Assembly: GCF_001665785.1 (NCBI RefSeq)
Contig: NZ_LZSO01000009.1
Location: 62,001 to 126,000, forward strand
DNA: 64,000 nucleotides
Origin: Mycolicibacterium peregrinum
GTDB taxonomy: Bacteria; Actinomycetota; Actinomycetes; Mycobacteriales; Mycobacteriaceae
Reading direction: 5' to 3'
How positions within the stretch are numbered: position 1 is the stretch's first letter; each line of letters opens with the position of its first letter. The notes under the pieces were generated by a model that was not told the DNA's origin, ran no database searches, and worked only from the letters and a program-made list of their open reading frames with translations. This document shows positions 9,598 to 19,632 of this stretch, piece by piece. The translations under genes were made by a program, and so were the position numbers.

Positions 9598-12500
9598 CTA
9601 GAGCAGGCCGAGCTGCTGCAGGTTGGTGATGTACTTGACGATCACCGCCGGGCTGACATGGGGGATGTCCTTGTCCGGCCCGATCTTGGCTTCCTGCACC
9701 GCGGCCCGGAAGTGGTCCGTCGGGGCCAGGGCGCCCAGCATCGGCCGCTCGGGCTTCTGGTAGTTGTGCAGCAGCGGCAGCAGGGAGGCCTGACGCTGCT
9801 TGTCCGGCAGGGCGCGCAGGGTGCTCTCGAAACGCTGGATCCACTGCCCGTAGTCGGCTATCCGCTCGATCGCGTAGCCCGCCTCGATCAGCCAGTCGGT
9901 GAACTCGTCCATACCGAGACCGTCGTCGTAGGGGTTCATCACGTGGTAGGTCTCGAAGCTCTCCACGGACTGTCCGCCCAGGGTTGAGATCGACTCGGCG
10001 ATGAACTCCACCGGCAGGCCGTCGTAGTGCGAGCGCTGGCGCTTGCCGTCGGCATCCAGCTCGTAGAACGAGCCCGGTGCGATACCGCTGGCGACGAGGC
10101 TGAACATCATCCGGGTGAACATGTCCGGCAGGTTCAGCTGACCCGAGTACGTCGTATCGGCCAGGATCATGTCGCAACGGAAGACCGCAACCGGCAGCCT
10201 GCACAGATCGTTGGCCTCGCGCAACAGGACCTCGCCGGCCCACTTGCTGTTGCCGTACCCGTTGGCGTAGCCGTCGTTGATCGCGCGGACCGCGCTCATC
10301 TGGCGGACGTCGACGTTCTCGACGAACTTCCCGGGCTCGATCTGATCGCCCACGCCGATGGTCGACACATAGGTGTACGGCTTGATCTTCGTGGTGAGCG
10401 CGATCTTGATCAGCTCGGCAGTCCCCAGGGCATTGGGTCCGAACAGCTCGCTGTAGGGCAGCACGTGGTTGACCAGCGCGGCCGGATCGACGATCAGGTC
10501 GACGTCGTCGGCCAGTCGCTGCCAGGTCTGCTGGTCCAGTCCGAGGTTCTCCTCGCCCTTGTCGCCGGCGATCACCTCGAGGTGGTCGGCGGCCAGTTTC
10601 TGGTAGTGCGCCAACAGCTTTGGATCGCCGCTGTCGAAGGTGGCGTCGAGCCGGGCCCGGGCCTCCTCGTCGGACTTGGCCCGCACCAGCGCGATGACCT
10701 TGCCGTCGACCAGATCCATGCGTTCCAGCCACTCCAGGGCCAGGTAGCGGCCGAGGAAGCCGGTGGCGCCGGTCAGCAGCACGGTGCGGACCTCGGCAGG
10801 AGCCTTGGGCAGGCCCGGCGCGGCGGCCAGGGTTGCGGCGTCGAGGAACTTGTCCAGCGTGAGATCGGAGGCACTGACTTCGGCGGCGTGCCTGCCGTGC
10901 ACCGACGCAAAGGTCGGGCGCTGGGATCCGTTGCGCTGCGTTTCGATGTAACCGGCGATCCCGGCCAGATCGGTGGCCGGGCTGACGATCACGCCGACCG
11001 GCACGTCCACGTCGAAGATCTCCCGCAGCAGATTGCCGAAGGTCAACGCGGACAATGAGTCTCCGCCCAGATCGGTGAAGTGGGCGTCCGGTGCCAGGTC
11101 TGATGCCGAAGCGCCGAGCAGGGCGCCGGCGGCCCGGCTCACGGTCTCCAGCACCGGGGCGTCGGCACTCAAGGAGCGCAGTGCCCGAAGTTCACCGGCC
11201 TGCGTCTCGGCAAGTTCGGTGTAGAGCTGCTCCAGCCGCTCGCCATAGTGCGCCTTCAACTTCGGCCAGGCCAGCTTGCGAATACCGGTGAGCAGACCGT
11301 TCTCCAGGCTGAAAGGCGTTGTCTCGAGGATGAAGTCGCGCGGCACCTCGTAACTTTGCAGATCGGCTTCGCGGGCGACCTCTTGTAGGGATTCGCCGAT
11401 CGCTTCCTTCGACACGCTTGCGTCGGTGGGCACGACCACGGCCAGCAGGTAGGGCTGCGCGCTGTTGCCGTAGACGTAGATCTGTTGCACCAGTGGGCTG
11501 TTGCCGAACACTGCCTCCAGTTTGGCCAACGTGACGAACTCGCCCTGGGCGAGCTTGAGCACGTTGTTGCGCCGGTCGACGTAGCGCAGCTGGTCCGGAC
11601 CGATCTCGGCGACGACGTCGCCGGTTCGGTAGAAACCGTCCTCGTCGAACACCGAAGCCGTGACCTCGGGGCGCTTGTAGTAGCCGGGGAACAGGTTTTC
11701 GGTCTTGAGCAGCAACTCGCCGCGGGGGTACGGCTGATCGGTGCCGAAGTAGCCCAGATCGGGGACGTCGACGAGCTTGTAGTCGATCACCGGCGGGCGC
11801 TGGACCACGCCGTCGAACAGCGCCATACCGGCCTCGGTCGATCCGTAACCTTCGAGCAGGTGGATGCCGAGCATGTCCTCGGTCCAGGTCTTGAGCTCGG
11901 CGGAGATGGGTGCCGAGCCGGTCATGGCGGCGACGAAGCGTCCGCCGAGGACGCTGTCCCGCACCTCGGCCAGCACCTCGGCCTCGACGGTCTCACGGTC
12001 CGGGTCGCCCTCGGCGAGACGGTGGTCCACCCGACTCTGGAACTCGCTGTGGATCATCTCCCACACGCGCGGAACGAAATTGAGTTCGGTGGGCCGCACC
12101 AGGGCGAGGTCCTCCAGAAGCGTCGACAGGTCGCTGCGAGCCGCGAAGTAGCAGGTGCCGCCGGCGGCGAGCGAGGCGTACAGGATGCCGCGGCCCATCA
12201 CGTGGCTCATCGGCATGAAGCTGAGGTTGATCGCCGAGCTGACCGGTCCGAGCCACGCCTTGCTGTTGCGCCGCCAGAATTTGCCGACCGAACTCTGCAG
12301 GTACATCGCGCCCTTGGGGGCACCGGTGCTGCCAGAGGTGTAGATCAGTAGCGCGAGCGGGTCGGTGCCGTCAGCCTTGGGCGCCTCGGGCGAGGGCAAC
12401 TCGCCGCCGCGGGCCAGTAGTTCGGCCAGGGTCTCGACGGTGACGCCGGCGCGGATCAGCCGCTCGGCTGCCGAGGCCACCGCGTCACGATGGTCGTCGA

Positions 12501-13083
12501 TCTCGGGGTGGTAATCGAAGACGACCACCCGAGCCGGGGCGTGCGCGGTGAGTGCCAGTTCGACGGCATCGGCGAGGTGGTCGACACTCGCGGCGATCAC
12601 ACTGGGTTCCGTCTCGGTCACGATGGGCGCCAGCGACTCGGGTGAGGAGCTGGTCTGCAGGGGCACCGACACCGCGCCGATCTGGCCGAGAGCCGTGTCG
12701 ATCACGGTGTAGTCAGCGCTGGTGAAACCCAGGACGGCGACCCGGTCGCCCGGCTTGATGCCGGAATCGTGCAGAGCCGCACCGAACGCGCGCACCCGAT
12801 CCCACAGTTGTCCGTAGCTGATGGTGTCGAACCGGGGGAGCAGGCGGGCCGTGGTCCGACCGGTGGCCGGGTCGGTGACGAATTCCTGCGCGCGTTCCCC
12901 GAGTGCGGGCCGATCGGCGTAACCCTGCAGGACTGTCTGGACGATCTCGGGGAGGAGGAGGCCGGGGACGTCTACGGAGGCGGTGACGGTGTCGCTCGGT
13001 ATCGCGGCAGCGAACTGTGGATCGGTAGCGGTCAGATCGGCGATGCGGTTCGCCAGTTGCTCCTCGCGAGTATCAAACGACAT
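9598..13083 (-). CDS. car: Carboxylic acid reductase (FadD9-type), copy 2
   Basis: A 1161-aa paralogue of the downstream reductase with the same architecture: adenylation domain with [11 protein letters not shown] at about 248, carrier domain with LGGDSLSAL (Ser about 676), and reductase domain with [10 protein letters not shown] and YGNSKWAGE. The start is ATG 13083, with AGAGGG upstream; a TTG one codon earlier is unlikely. The reductase domains of the two copies are nearly identical in long stretches, while the substrate-facing adenylation halves differ more (IDTALIELG versus [19 protein letters not shown] versus [10 protein letters not shown]). This suggests duplication followed by substrate divergence (inference). 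Confidence 0.95.
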   Translation of the reverse strand: MSFDTREEQLANRIADLTATDPQFAAAIPSDTVTASVDVPGLLLPEIVQTVLQGYADRPALGERAQEFVTDPATGRTTARLLPRFDTISYGQLWDRVRAFGAALHDSGIKPGDRVAVLGFTSADYTVIDTALGQIGAVSVPLQTSSSPESLAPIVTETEPSVIAASVDHLADAVELALTAHAPARVVVFDYHPEIDDHRDAVASAAERLIRAGVTVETLAELLARGGELPSPEAPKADGTDPLALLIYTSGSTGAPKGAMYLQSSVGKFWRRNSKAWLGPVSSAINLSFMPMSHVMGRGILYASLAAGGTCYFAARSDLSTLLEDLALVRPTELNFVPRVWEMIHSEFQSRVDHRLAEGDPDRETVEAEVLAEVRDSVLGGRFVAAMTGSAPISAELKTWTEDMLGIHLLEGYGSTEAGMALFDGVVQRPPVIDYKLVDVPDLGYFGTDQPYPRGELLLKTENLFPGYYKRPEVTASVFDEDGFYRTGDVVAEIGPDQLRYVDRRNNVLKLAQGEFVTLAKLEAVFGNSPLVQQIYVYGNSAQPYLLAVVVPTDASVSKEAIGESLQEVAREADLQSYEVPRDFILETTPFSLENGLLTGIRKLAWPKLKAHYGERLEQLYTELAETQAGELRALRSLSADAPVLETVSRAAGALLGASASDLAPDAHFTDLGGDSLSALTFGNLLREIFDVDVPVGVIVSPATDLAGIAGYIETQRNGSQRPTFASVHGRHAAEVSASDLTLDKFLDAATLAAAPGLPKAPAEVRTVLLTGATGFLGRYLALEWLERMDLVDGKVIALVRAKSDEEARARLDATFDSGDPKLLAHYQKLAADHLEVIAGDKGEENLGLDQQTWQRLADDVDLIVDPAALVNHVLPYSELFGPNALGTAELIKIALTTKIKPYTYVSTIGVGDQIEPGKFVENVDVRQMSAVRAINDGYANGYGNSKWAGEVLLREANDLCRLPVAVFRCDMILADTTYSGQLNLPDMFTRMMFSLVASGIAPGSFYELDADGKRQRSHYDGLPVEFIAESISTLGGQSVESFETYHVMNPYDDGLGMDEFTDWLIEAGYAIERIADYGQWIQRFESTLRALPDKQRQASLLPLLHNYQKPERPMLGALAPTDHFRAAVQEAKIGPDKDIPHVSPAVIVKYITNLQQLGLL

Positions 13084-13141
13084 CAAGAACCCTCTTTACA
13101 GATAGCGGAAATAGTCACCGGCGCGACGTTGCACCCACCGG

Positions 13142-13163
13142 ATTACTACGTTAGTGAAGCTAA
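13142..13163 (-). promoter_or_regulatory. Operator-like element of carboxylic acid reductase copy 2
   Basis: ATTACTACGTTAGT (13142-13155) is identical to 14 bases upstream of copy 1. The spaced pair TTAG-N5-CTAA (13151-13163) is also kept at the same spacing. The inverted repeat is TTACTA-CGT-TAGTGA with one mismatch. It lies 59 bp upstream of the start codon, the same distance as in copy 1 (58 bp). The -10 is less clear here than in copy 1. Confidence 0.55.
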
Positions 13164-13253
13164 ACTTATTTCCAGAAAACCAGCTTCTCAGCTGTCAATG
13201 TGCTGTGAGTCGCGACGTTCTTGCGCACGCCCGGGACAGGCCTGTTATCTGCG

Positions 13254-13889
13254 TCACCGGATCGTCGGCACAACCGCATGCGCGGGCGTTCGCCCGGCGA
13301 GCGCCTCCACCGCCGTTGCTGGATCCGGGACCGCGATCAGCAGGTCGCGCGCCGCCGCCAGCGCCGCCGCCGATGGCGCCACTCCGCCGACAGCGTCGGC
13401 CAGGTCGAGTAGATGCACGGTGGCCTCCAATAGCGCGACCTCGGCAACCACGCCCAGCGTGGTGCTGCCGACAACCGGGTAGCGGATCACCGTGTCCCTT
13501 GCCCCGGCCATCTCGGGCATCCGCCGCAACTGGGCCGCCGCGTCGCCGAAACGCGCCGAGGCTGCCGCGGGGCTCAGTCTCGAGGCTTCCTGCACAGCCT
13601 GTGCGGCGATCCGGTCCGCTGTGGTGTTGGCGACTCCGTCGGGCTGGTTGAAGATGCGCAGCACCTCGGCCGCATCCGTCACTGCGGGCGGGCCTTCCAC
13701 CTGGGCTTTGACCAGTTCGTCGAACGTGGTTGCCTCTGGACAGACATGGGCAACCAGCGACTGCACGTCCCAGGCGCCACACCGGGTGGCGGTTCGCCAC
13801 TGTGCCGCGGTGAGCTCGGCGCACCGTCGGCCCCAACGTTCCCAGGCATCGGCCAACGTATCGCGCAGTGACCTTCCGACGAGACGCAT
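13254..13889 (-). CDS. Mycothiol-dependent maleylpyruvate isomerase-like (DinB fold) protein
   Basis: A 211-aa protein. The N-terminal pattern (RCAELTAAQW, then GAWDVQSLVAHV) matches the actinobacterial maleylpyruvate isomerase/DinB-like superfamily, whose metal-binding four-helix bundle uses His residues such as that in LVAHV. The reaction and substrate cannot be deduced; many members are mycothiol-linked. The start is ATG 13889. It is divergent from the membrane protein at 13958. Confidence 0.75.
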   Translation of the reverse strand: MRLVGRSLRDTLADAWERWGRRCAELTAAQWRTATRCGAWDVQSLVAHVCPEATTFDELVKAQVEGPPAVTDAAEVLRIFNQPDGVANTTADRIAAQAVQEASRLSPAAASARFGDAAAQLRRMPEMAGARDTVIRYPVVGSTTLGVVAEVALLEATVHLLDLADAVGGVAPSAAALAAARDLLIAVPDPATAVEALAGRTPAHAVVPTIR

Positions 13890-13957
13890 GCCCTCACCCT
13901 AGGAGCGTTATTCCCGCACGAGTTCGGGGTACCCACCCGGATGTCAAAGGAGGCATC

Positions 13958-14575
13958 ATGACCGAATTCGATACCCGCGGTGGTCGGCTACGCATGCGGC
14001 GCAGTCGCGGCGCCGCCAGCGGACTTCTGCTGGTTCTACTGGGAATCTGGGGTGCGCTGATCCCGTTTGTCGGGCCGTACTTCGACTTTGCCTACACCCC
14101 GGACCAAGCCTGGGTGTGGACGTCGGCACGCGGCTGGTTGGAGGTGCTTCCGGGCGCTGTCACGGCGCTGGGTGGTCTGCTCCTTCTGGTTTCGGGTAAC
14201 CGGGCCACGGCCCATTTCGGCGGATGGCTGGCCGTACTGGGCGGAGCGTGGTTCGTGATCGGCCGCGCGCTCGCCGGGCCGCTGGGTATCGGCGATGCCG
14301 GGATGCCGATTGCCGTGACCGACGCCAAGCGGGTGTCGTTGGAGTTGGCCTACTTCTCCGGGCTCGGCGCACTGATCGTGTTGCTGGGGGCCATGGCGGT
14401 CGGCCGGTTGTCGGTCCGCAGCGTGCGTGATGTCGAATATGCCCAACGCCCGGTCGCCACGGCGGCCTCAGCCGAACCCGTCGCAGTCGCAGACGCGTCG
14501 CCGACCGAAGCCCCCGCGCCCAGACATCGGACCTGGGGTGGATTCTTCGGTGGACGTCACACCCACGCGCACTAG
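13958..14575 (+). CDS. Membrane protein of unknown function with His-rich tail
   Basis: The start is ATG 13958 because AAAGGAGG lies just upstream; the frame is open earlier but without a ribosome-binding site. The 205-aa product has four hydrophobic stretches (LLLVLLGIWGALIPFVG, VLPGAVTALGGLLLLV, a third starting GGWLAVLGGAWFVIG, and ALIVLLGAMAVG). A Pro/Ala-rich cytoplasmic-looking tail ends in HTHAH. I do not recognise a named family. It is convergent with gabT and separated from it by 4 nt. Confidence 0.75.
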   Translation: MTEFDTRGGRLRMRRSRGAASGLLLVLLGIWGALIPFVGPYFDFAYTPDQAWVWTSARGWLEVLPGAVTALGGLLLLVSGNRATAHFGGWLAVLGGAWFVIGRALAGPLGIGDAGMPIAVTDAKRVSLELAYFSGLGALIVLLGAMAVGRLSVRSVRDVEYAQRPVATAASAEPVAVADASPTEAPAPRHRTWGGFFGGRHTHAH

Positions 14576-14579
14576 CGCG

Positions 14580-15923
14580 TCAGAGGTCGCGCAGGATCAG
14601 CTCGAGCACGTCGAGTCCCTCGACGAGCAGGTCGTCGCTGATCGTCAACGGCGGCAGGAAGCGCAGCACGTTGCCGTAGGTGCCGCAGGACAGCACGATC
14701 ACCCCGGCCGCATGCGCACCGGCGCACAGCGCCTTGGTGAGCTCCGGGTCGGGTGTGATCGTGCCGGGCTTGACCAGTTCGACGGCGATCATCGCGCCCC
14801 TGCCACGCACGTCGCCGATCCGGTCGTCCTCGGCCTGCAAGCGGCCCAGGCGGTCCTTCATCAACGCCTCGATCTGCTGAGCCCGGGCGACCAGACCGTC
14901 GGCTTCGATGGTCTCGATCGTGGCCAGGGCCGCCGCGCACGCGATCGGGTTGCCACCGTAGGTGCCGCCCAATCCGGAGACGTGGGGCGAGTCCATGATC
15001 TCGGCGCGGCCCGTCACCGCCGACAGCGGCAAGCCGTCGGCGATCCCCTTGGCGGTGACGATGAGATCGGGATCGATGCCCTCGTGCTCGCACGCGAACA
15101 TCGCGCCCGTCCGGGCAAACCCGGTCTGCACCTCGTCGGCGATGAACACCACGTTGTTGTCGCGGCACCACCCCAACAGTGCCGGCAGGAACCCGTCAGC
15201 CGGGACGATGAACCCGCCCTCGCCCTGGATGGGTTCGATGATGACGGCGGCCAGGTTGTCCGCGCCGATCTGCTTCTCCATCACGTCGATGGCCCGCTTC
15301 GCCGCCAGCGCACCGTCGGTGGCCAACTCCTTGCCGAACTCGGCGTCGCGGAAGGGATAGGACAGTGGAGCCCGGTAGATCTCGGGGGCGAACGGGCCGA
15401 AGCCGTGCTTGTACGGCATGGACTTGGCGGTCAGCGCCATCGTGAGGTTGGTGCGCCCGTGATAGGCGTGGTCGAAGGCGACGACGGCAGGCTTGTGGGT
15501 GTAGGACCGCGCGATCTTGACCGAGTTCTCCACCGCCTCGGAACCCGAGTTGAACAGAGCCGAACGCTTCTCGCCGCGCACCGGTGTCAACCGGTTGAGG
15601 TGCTCACAGACCGCGACATACTGCTCATACGGCGTCACCATGAAGCAGGTGTGCGTGAACTCGGCGGCCTGGGCGGCCACGGCCTCGACCACGCGGGGCG
15701 ACGAGTTGCCGATGGTGGTCACGGCAATGCCCGAGCCCAGGTCGATCAGCCGGTTGCCGTCGACATCCTCGACGATGCCGCCGCCGGCCCGGGCGGCATA
15801 TACAGGCATGGTGTTGCCCACGCCCCGGGCGACCGCGGCCGTTTTACGGCCGATCAACGCCTCAGATTTGGGGCCCGGGATCGCGGTGGCCAGATGGCGG
15901 CTCTGCTCGGGATGAGTCAACAC
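14580..15923 (-). CDS. gabT: 4-aminobutyrate aminotransferase
   Basis: A 447-aa PLP-dependent class III aminotransferase converting GABA and 2-oxoglutarate to succinate semialdehyde and glutamate. Motifs seen: FNSGSEAVENSVKIAR (phosphate-binding), AYHGRT, FIADEVQTGFARTG with the PLP-interacting Asp, and the PLP Lys in IVTAKGIADGLPLS. The annotated GTG at 15923 leaves only 2 nt after GGAGG; the next codon, TTG at 15920, has 5-nt spacing and may be the real start. The location between the carboxylic acid reductases and yajC matches Rv2589. Confidence 0.95.
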   Translation of the reverse strand: MLTHPEQSRHLATAIPGPKSEALIGRKTAAVARGVGNTMPVYAARAGGGIVEDVDGNRLIDLGSGIAVTTIGNSSPRVVEAVAAQAAEFTHTCFMVTPYEQYVAVCEHLNRLTPVRGEKRSALFNSGSEAVENSVKIARSYTHKPAVVAFDHAYHGRTNLTMALTAKSMPYKHGFGPFAPEIYRAPLSYPFRDAEFGKELATDGALAAKRAIDVMEKQIGADNLAAVIIEPIQGEGGFIVPADGFLPALLGWCRDNNVVFIADEVQTGFARTGAMFACEHEGIDPDLIVTAKGIADGLPLSAVTGRAEIMDSPHVSGLGGTYGGNPIACAAALATIETIEADGLVARAQQIEALMKDRLGRLQAEDDRIGDVRGRGAMIAVELVKPGTITPDPELTKALCAGAHAAGVIVLSCGTYGNVLRFLPPLTISDDLLVEGLDVLELILRDL

Positions 15924-16079
15924 TGCCTCCTGAAAACGGAACGGCGGCGAAGGAAGAACGCGTATCGAGCCTAGTCGTCCGGGCCGTCAGTCGGCGGCGA
16001 ATGGGGTGGCCCGGGTCGGCGGCGGTATCGTGGCCTCGGTCGCCCTGACATCTGACCCGACACGAAAGACATAGTTGAC

Positions 16080-16439
16080 ATGGATCTCGTCATTTTCCTG
16101 CCCCTGCTGATCGTCATGGGCGCGTTTATGTTCTTCGCGTCGCGTCGTCAGCGCAAGGCCATGCAGGCGACCATCGACCTGCACAACTCGCTGCAGATCG
16201 GCGATCGCGTGCACACCACCTCGGGCCTGCAGGCCACGATCACCGGCATCACCGACGACAACGTCGACCTGGAGATCGCCCCCGGCGTCGTCACCACCTG
16301 GATGAAGCTCGCCGTGCGCGACCGCATCGAGGAGGACACCGATGAAGATGTCGATGATGAGAACGACGTCGCATCCGGCGCGACCGAATTGACCGAGAGC
16401 ACCGGTGTCACCGACACCGACGGCCTCAAGAAAGACTGA
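16080..16439 (+). CDS. yajC: Preprotein translocase subunit YajC
   Basis: A 119-aa single-pass membrane protein that associates with SecDF. The N-terminal membrane segment (VIFLPLLIVMGAFMFFASR) is followed by the family core QIGDRVHTTSGLQATITGI and an acidic C-terminal tail. It is the first gene of the yajC-secD-secF operon. The start ATG has no strong ribosome-binding site. Confidence 0.95.
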   Translation: MDLVIFLPLLIVMGAFMFFASRRQRKAMQATIDLHNSLQIGDRVHTTSGLQATITGITDDNVDLEIAPGVVTTWMKLAVRDRIEEDTDEDVDDENDVASGATELTESTGVTDTDGLKKD

Positions 16440-16511
16440 CCGCAGAGCACCCAGGACAAGCACGTACCCTTTGCGGTGCTGACGAACTGATCTCGAGGAG
16501 ACCCTAGAAAC

Positions 16512-18347
16512 GTGGCATCGTCTTCGGCGCCGGTGCATCCTGCGCGCTACCTGACACTTTTCCTGGTCCTTCTGATCGGCGTATATCTGCTGGTGTTCCT
16601 CACCGGCGACAAGCAGGCCAAGCCAAAACTCGGCATTGACCTGCAGGGCGGTACCCGGGTGACGCTGACCGCGCGCACCCCGGACGGCTCGACGCCGACC
16701 AGAGAGGCACTCAACCAGGCCCAACAAATCATCAGTGCCCGTGTCGACGGTCTCGGCGTCTCTGGCTCAGAGGTCGTCATCGACGGCGACAACCTGGTGA
16801 TCACCGTTCCCGGCAACGACGGCAGCGAGGCCCGCAACCTGGGTCAGACCGCCCGGTTGTACATCCGGCCCGTCGCTCGGGCCATACCGGTACAGCAGAT
16901 CAAGCAACTCGCGCAGGGTGGGGCACCAGGTGCTCCGGGTGCTCCTGCGGCGCCGGGCGCTCCTGCGGTGCCTGGCGTCCCTGCGGCCCCGGGTGCGATC
17001 CCCGGGCAGATCCCGGGGGCGCCGGCCGGGCAGCCCGCGGCCCCGCCCGTGAGTGAGCCCGAGCCTGCCCCTCAGCCGCGCCCGTACCCGTTGGATCCGG
17101 CGCCGGAACCTACTCCGGCACCGGCGCCGGCGACGGAACCCGCCCCGGCCCCGGCCCCGGCTCCCGGAGAGACGACGCCGCCGGCGCCGCAACCCGCGCC
17201 ACCGGGCGCTCCGGCGAAAGCCGACGAGGCAAAGACTCGGGCTGCCTTGATCACGCTCGCGAAGACGATCCGCCAGAGCACCAATCCGATGATGCAGATC
17301 CAGGCGATCATGGACCGCGCCCAGAACTGCGACAAGGACGACATTCTGGCCGGCAACGACGATCCCAAGTTGCCGCTCGTGACGTGCTCCACCGACGGCC
17401 AGACCGTCTATCTGCTGAGTCCTTCGATCATGAGTGGTGAAGAGATCGCGGACGCCACCTCAGGCCTGAACCAGCAGCAGGCCCAGTACGTCGTCGACGT
17501 GACCTTCAAGAGCGGGGGAGCCAAGACCTGGGCCGACTTCACCGCGGCGAACGTGGGCACGCAGACGGCGTTCACCCTCGACTCGCAGGTGGTCAGCGCA
17601 CCCGAGATCCGGGAAGCCATCCCCGGCGGCAACACGCAGATCACCGGTCAGTTCAACGCGGACACGGCCAAGGAACTGGCCAACGTGCTGAAGTACGGGT
17701 CGCTGCCGCTGTCGTTCGAGTCATCGGAAGCGGAGACCGTTTCGGCGACCCTGGGCCTGTCCTCGATGCGGGCCGGTCTGATCGCGGGTGCGGTCGGCCT
17801 GGCGGCGGTGCTGCTGTACTCGCTGCTGTACTACCGCGTGCTCGGCCTGTTGGTGGCCCTGTCGCTGGTTGCTGCCGGCGCAATGGTTTTCGCCATCCTC
17901 GTGCTGCTCGGCAGATACATCGGCTACACACTGGACCTGGCCGGTATCGCCGGTCTGATCATCGGTATCGGCACCACCGCGGACTCCTTCGTGGTGTTCT
18001 TCGAACGAATAAAGGACGAGATCCGCGAGGGCCGGTCGTTCCGGTCGGCGGTGCCTCGAGGCTGGGCGCGCGCCCGCAAGACGATCGTGTCCGGCAACGC
18101 CGTGACCTTCCTGGCCGCCGCGGTGCTGTACTTCCTGGCGATCGGACAGGTCAAGGGCTTCGCGTTCACTTTGGGATTGACCACGATCCTGGACATCGTG
18201 GTGGTGTTCCTGGTGACCTGGCCGCTGGTGTACCTGGCGTCCAAGTCCCCGACGATGGCAAAACCTGCCCTCAACGGTCTCGGCGCGGTGCAGCAGATCG
18301 CGCGGGAACGCCGGGAGGCTTCGCATGCGACCGCGGGACGGGGATAA
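16512..18347 (+). CDS. secD: Protein translocase subunit SecD
   Basis: A 611-aa RND-type subunit that uses the proton gradient to help proteins leave the Sec channel on the outer face. It has TM1 at about 15-32, the large extracytoplasmic P1 domain with [14 protein letters not shown], a Pro/Ala-rich insertion (about 134-236), and five C-terminal membrane helices. The conserved TM4 motif [20 protein letters not shown] is present. The start is GTG 16512 behind GAGGAG. SecF starts 4 nt after the stop. Confidence 0.97.
   Translation: MASSSAPVHPARYLTLFLVLLIGVYLLVFLTGDKQAKPKLGIDLQGGTRVTLTARTPDGSTPTREALNQAQQIISARVDGLGVSGSEVVIDGDNLVITVPGNDGSEARNLGQTARLYIRPVARAIPVQQIKQLAQGGAPGAPGAPAAPGAPAVPGVPAAPGAIPGQIPGAPAGQPAAPPVSEPEPAPQPRPYPLDPAPEPTPAPAPATEPAPAPAPAPGETTPPAPQPAPPGAPAKADEAKTRAALITLAKTIRQSTNPMMQIQAIMDRAQNCDKDDILAGNDDPKLPLVTCSTDGQTVYLLSPSIMSGEEIADATSGLNQQQAQYVVDVTFKSGGAKTWADFTAANVGTQTAFTLDSQVVSAPEIREAIPGGNTQITGQFNADTAKELANVLKYGSLPLSFESSEAETVSATLGLSSMRAGLIAGAVGLAAVLLYSLLYYRVLGLLVALSLVAAGAMVFAILVLLGRYIGYTLDLAGIAGLIIGIGTTADSFVVFFERIKDEIREGRSFRSAVPRGWARARKTIVSGNAVTFLAAAVLYFLAIGQVKGFAFTLGLTTILDIVVVFLVTWPLVYLASKSPTMAKPALNGLGAVQQIARERREASHATAGRG
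16912..17219 (+). repeat. Pro/Ala/Gly-rich low-complexity tract inside secD
   Basis: Degenerate tandem GGTGCTCCGGGTGCTCCTGC-like units encode [16 protein letters not shown] repeats, followed by Pro-Ala-Glu-rich sequence ([20 protein letters not shown]). The tract lies inside the P1 domain, where mycobacterial SecD proteins carry variable Pro-rich insertions (family knowledge). It is in frame and coding, probably a flexible linker. Confidence 0.8.
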
Positions 18348-18351
18348 GCAC

Positions 18352-19626
18352 ATGGCAGCAAAGAACGACACCACTGCTGAGGACGTGAAGGACACCTCGG
18401 TGGAGACGCCGAGCATCGAAGCCACGTCTGCGGCCCTGCCCAAGCACGGGTTTTTCGTCCGGCTCTACACCGGCACCGGTGCCTTTGAGGTCATCGGTCG
18501 CCGCAGGTTCTGGTACGCGGTCTCCGGCGTCATCGTCGCGATCTGTATCGCCAGCATGGTGCTGCGCGGGTTCACGTTCGGCATCGACTTCGAGGGCGGC
18601 ACCAAGGTGTCGATGCCATCGGCCGGTTCCGAAGGGGTCGTCTCCGTCCAGCAGGTCGAGGACGTCTACAACAAGACCCTGAACAAGGCGCCGGAGTCGG
18701 TTGTGCTGGTCGGCAGCGGCGCCTCGGCCACGGTCCAGATCCGTTCGGAGACCCTGTCCGAACCGGAGATCGAAGAGCTGCGGACCGCGCTGTTCGACGA
18801 GTTCCACCCCAAGGGCAGCGACGGTCAGCCCAGCAAGCAGGCCATCAGCGACTCGAAGGTGTCGGAAACCTGGGGCGGCCAGATCACCCAGAAGGCACTG
18901 ATCGCGCTGGTGGTGTTCATCGTGCTGGCCTCGATCTACATCGCCTGGCGCTACGAGCGCTACATGGCGATGGCTGCGATGGCCACCCTGGTCTTCGACC
19001 TCGTCGTGACGGCCGGTGTCTATTCGCTCGTCGGATTCGAGGTCACCCCGGCCACCGTCATCGGCCTGCTCACGATTCTGGGCTTCTCGCTGTACGACAC
19101 GGTGATCGTGTTCGACAAGGTCGAGGAGAACACCCACGGCTTCGAACACACCACTCGCCGAACCTTCGCCGAGCAGGCCAACCTGGCTGTCAACCAGACC
19201 TTCATGCGCTCGATCAACACCAGCTTGATCTCGGTGTTGCCGATCGTGGCACTGATGGTGGTGGCGGTGTGGCTCCTGGGCGTCGGGACCCTGATGGACC
19301 TGGCTCTGGTCCAGCTGGTCGGCGTCATCGTCGGTACCTACTCGTCGATCTACTTCGCCACGCCGCTGCTGGTGTCGTTGCGTGAACGCACCGAACTGGT
19401 GCGCAAGCACACCAAGCGGGTGCTCAACCGCCGGGAGAAGGGCAACAAGGCGGCGGCCACCAATGACACAGCCACGGCCACCGATACCACCGAGGCCGAC
19501 GACACCGGTGCCGAGACGGTGTCGGCATCGATCGTCAGCGAGCCCGCACCGGCCAAGCCGGCCCCGGGCGCACGTCCTGGCACCCGGACCGGACGTCCGT
19601 CGGGCAAGCGGAACACTCGGCGGTAA
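18352..19626 (+). CDS. secF: Protein translocase subunit SecF
   Basis: A 424-aa partner of SecD. It has TM1, an extracytoplasmic domain beginning FGIDFEGGTKVSM, and a C-terminal membrane bundle with VIGLLTILGFSLYDTVIVFD. The tail is Thr/Ala/Pro-rich and basic at the end. I chose ATG 18352 (MAAKND) because mycobacterial SecF proteins begin in this style and the site follows the secD stop by 4 nt. ATG 18325, with GGGAGG upstream, would give nine extra residues and overlap secD, and cannot be excluded. Confidence 0.95.
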   Translation: MAAKNDTTAEDVKDTSVETPSIEATSAALPKHGFFVRLYTGTGAFEVIGRRRFWYAVSGVIVAICIASMVLRGFTFGIDFEGGTKVSMPSAGSEGVVSVQQVEDVYNKTLNKAPESVVLVGSGASATVQIRSETLSEPEIEELRTALFDEFHPKGSDGQPSKQAISDSKVSETWGGQITQKALIALVVFIVLASIYIAWRYERYMAMAAMATLVFDLVVTAGVYSLVGFEVTPATVIGLLTILGFSLYDTVIVFDKVEENTHGFEHTTRRTFAEQANLAVNQTFMRSINTSLISVLPIVALMVVAVWLLGVGTLMDLALVQLVGVIVGTYSSIYFATPLLVSLRERTELVRKHTKRVLNRREKGNKAAATNDTATATDTTEADDTGAETVSASIVSEPAPAKPAPGARPGTRTGRPSGKRNTRR

Positions 19627-19632
19627 AGCCAG

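Noticed and set aside
14427..15974. 515-aa open frame antisense to gabT
   Set aside because: It is a high-GC shadow: its sequence is low-complexity Arg/Gly/Asp-rich, matches no family, and the opposite strand carries an intact aminotransferase with all motifs.
16912..17219. Tandem GC-rich units considered as a minisatellite or CRISPR-like array
   Set aside because: The units are degenerate, have no spacers and keep the secD frame, so they are a coding Pro/Ala-rich linker.
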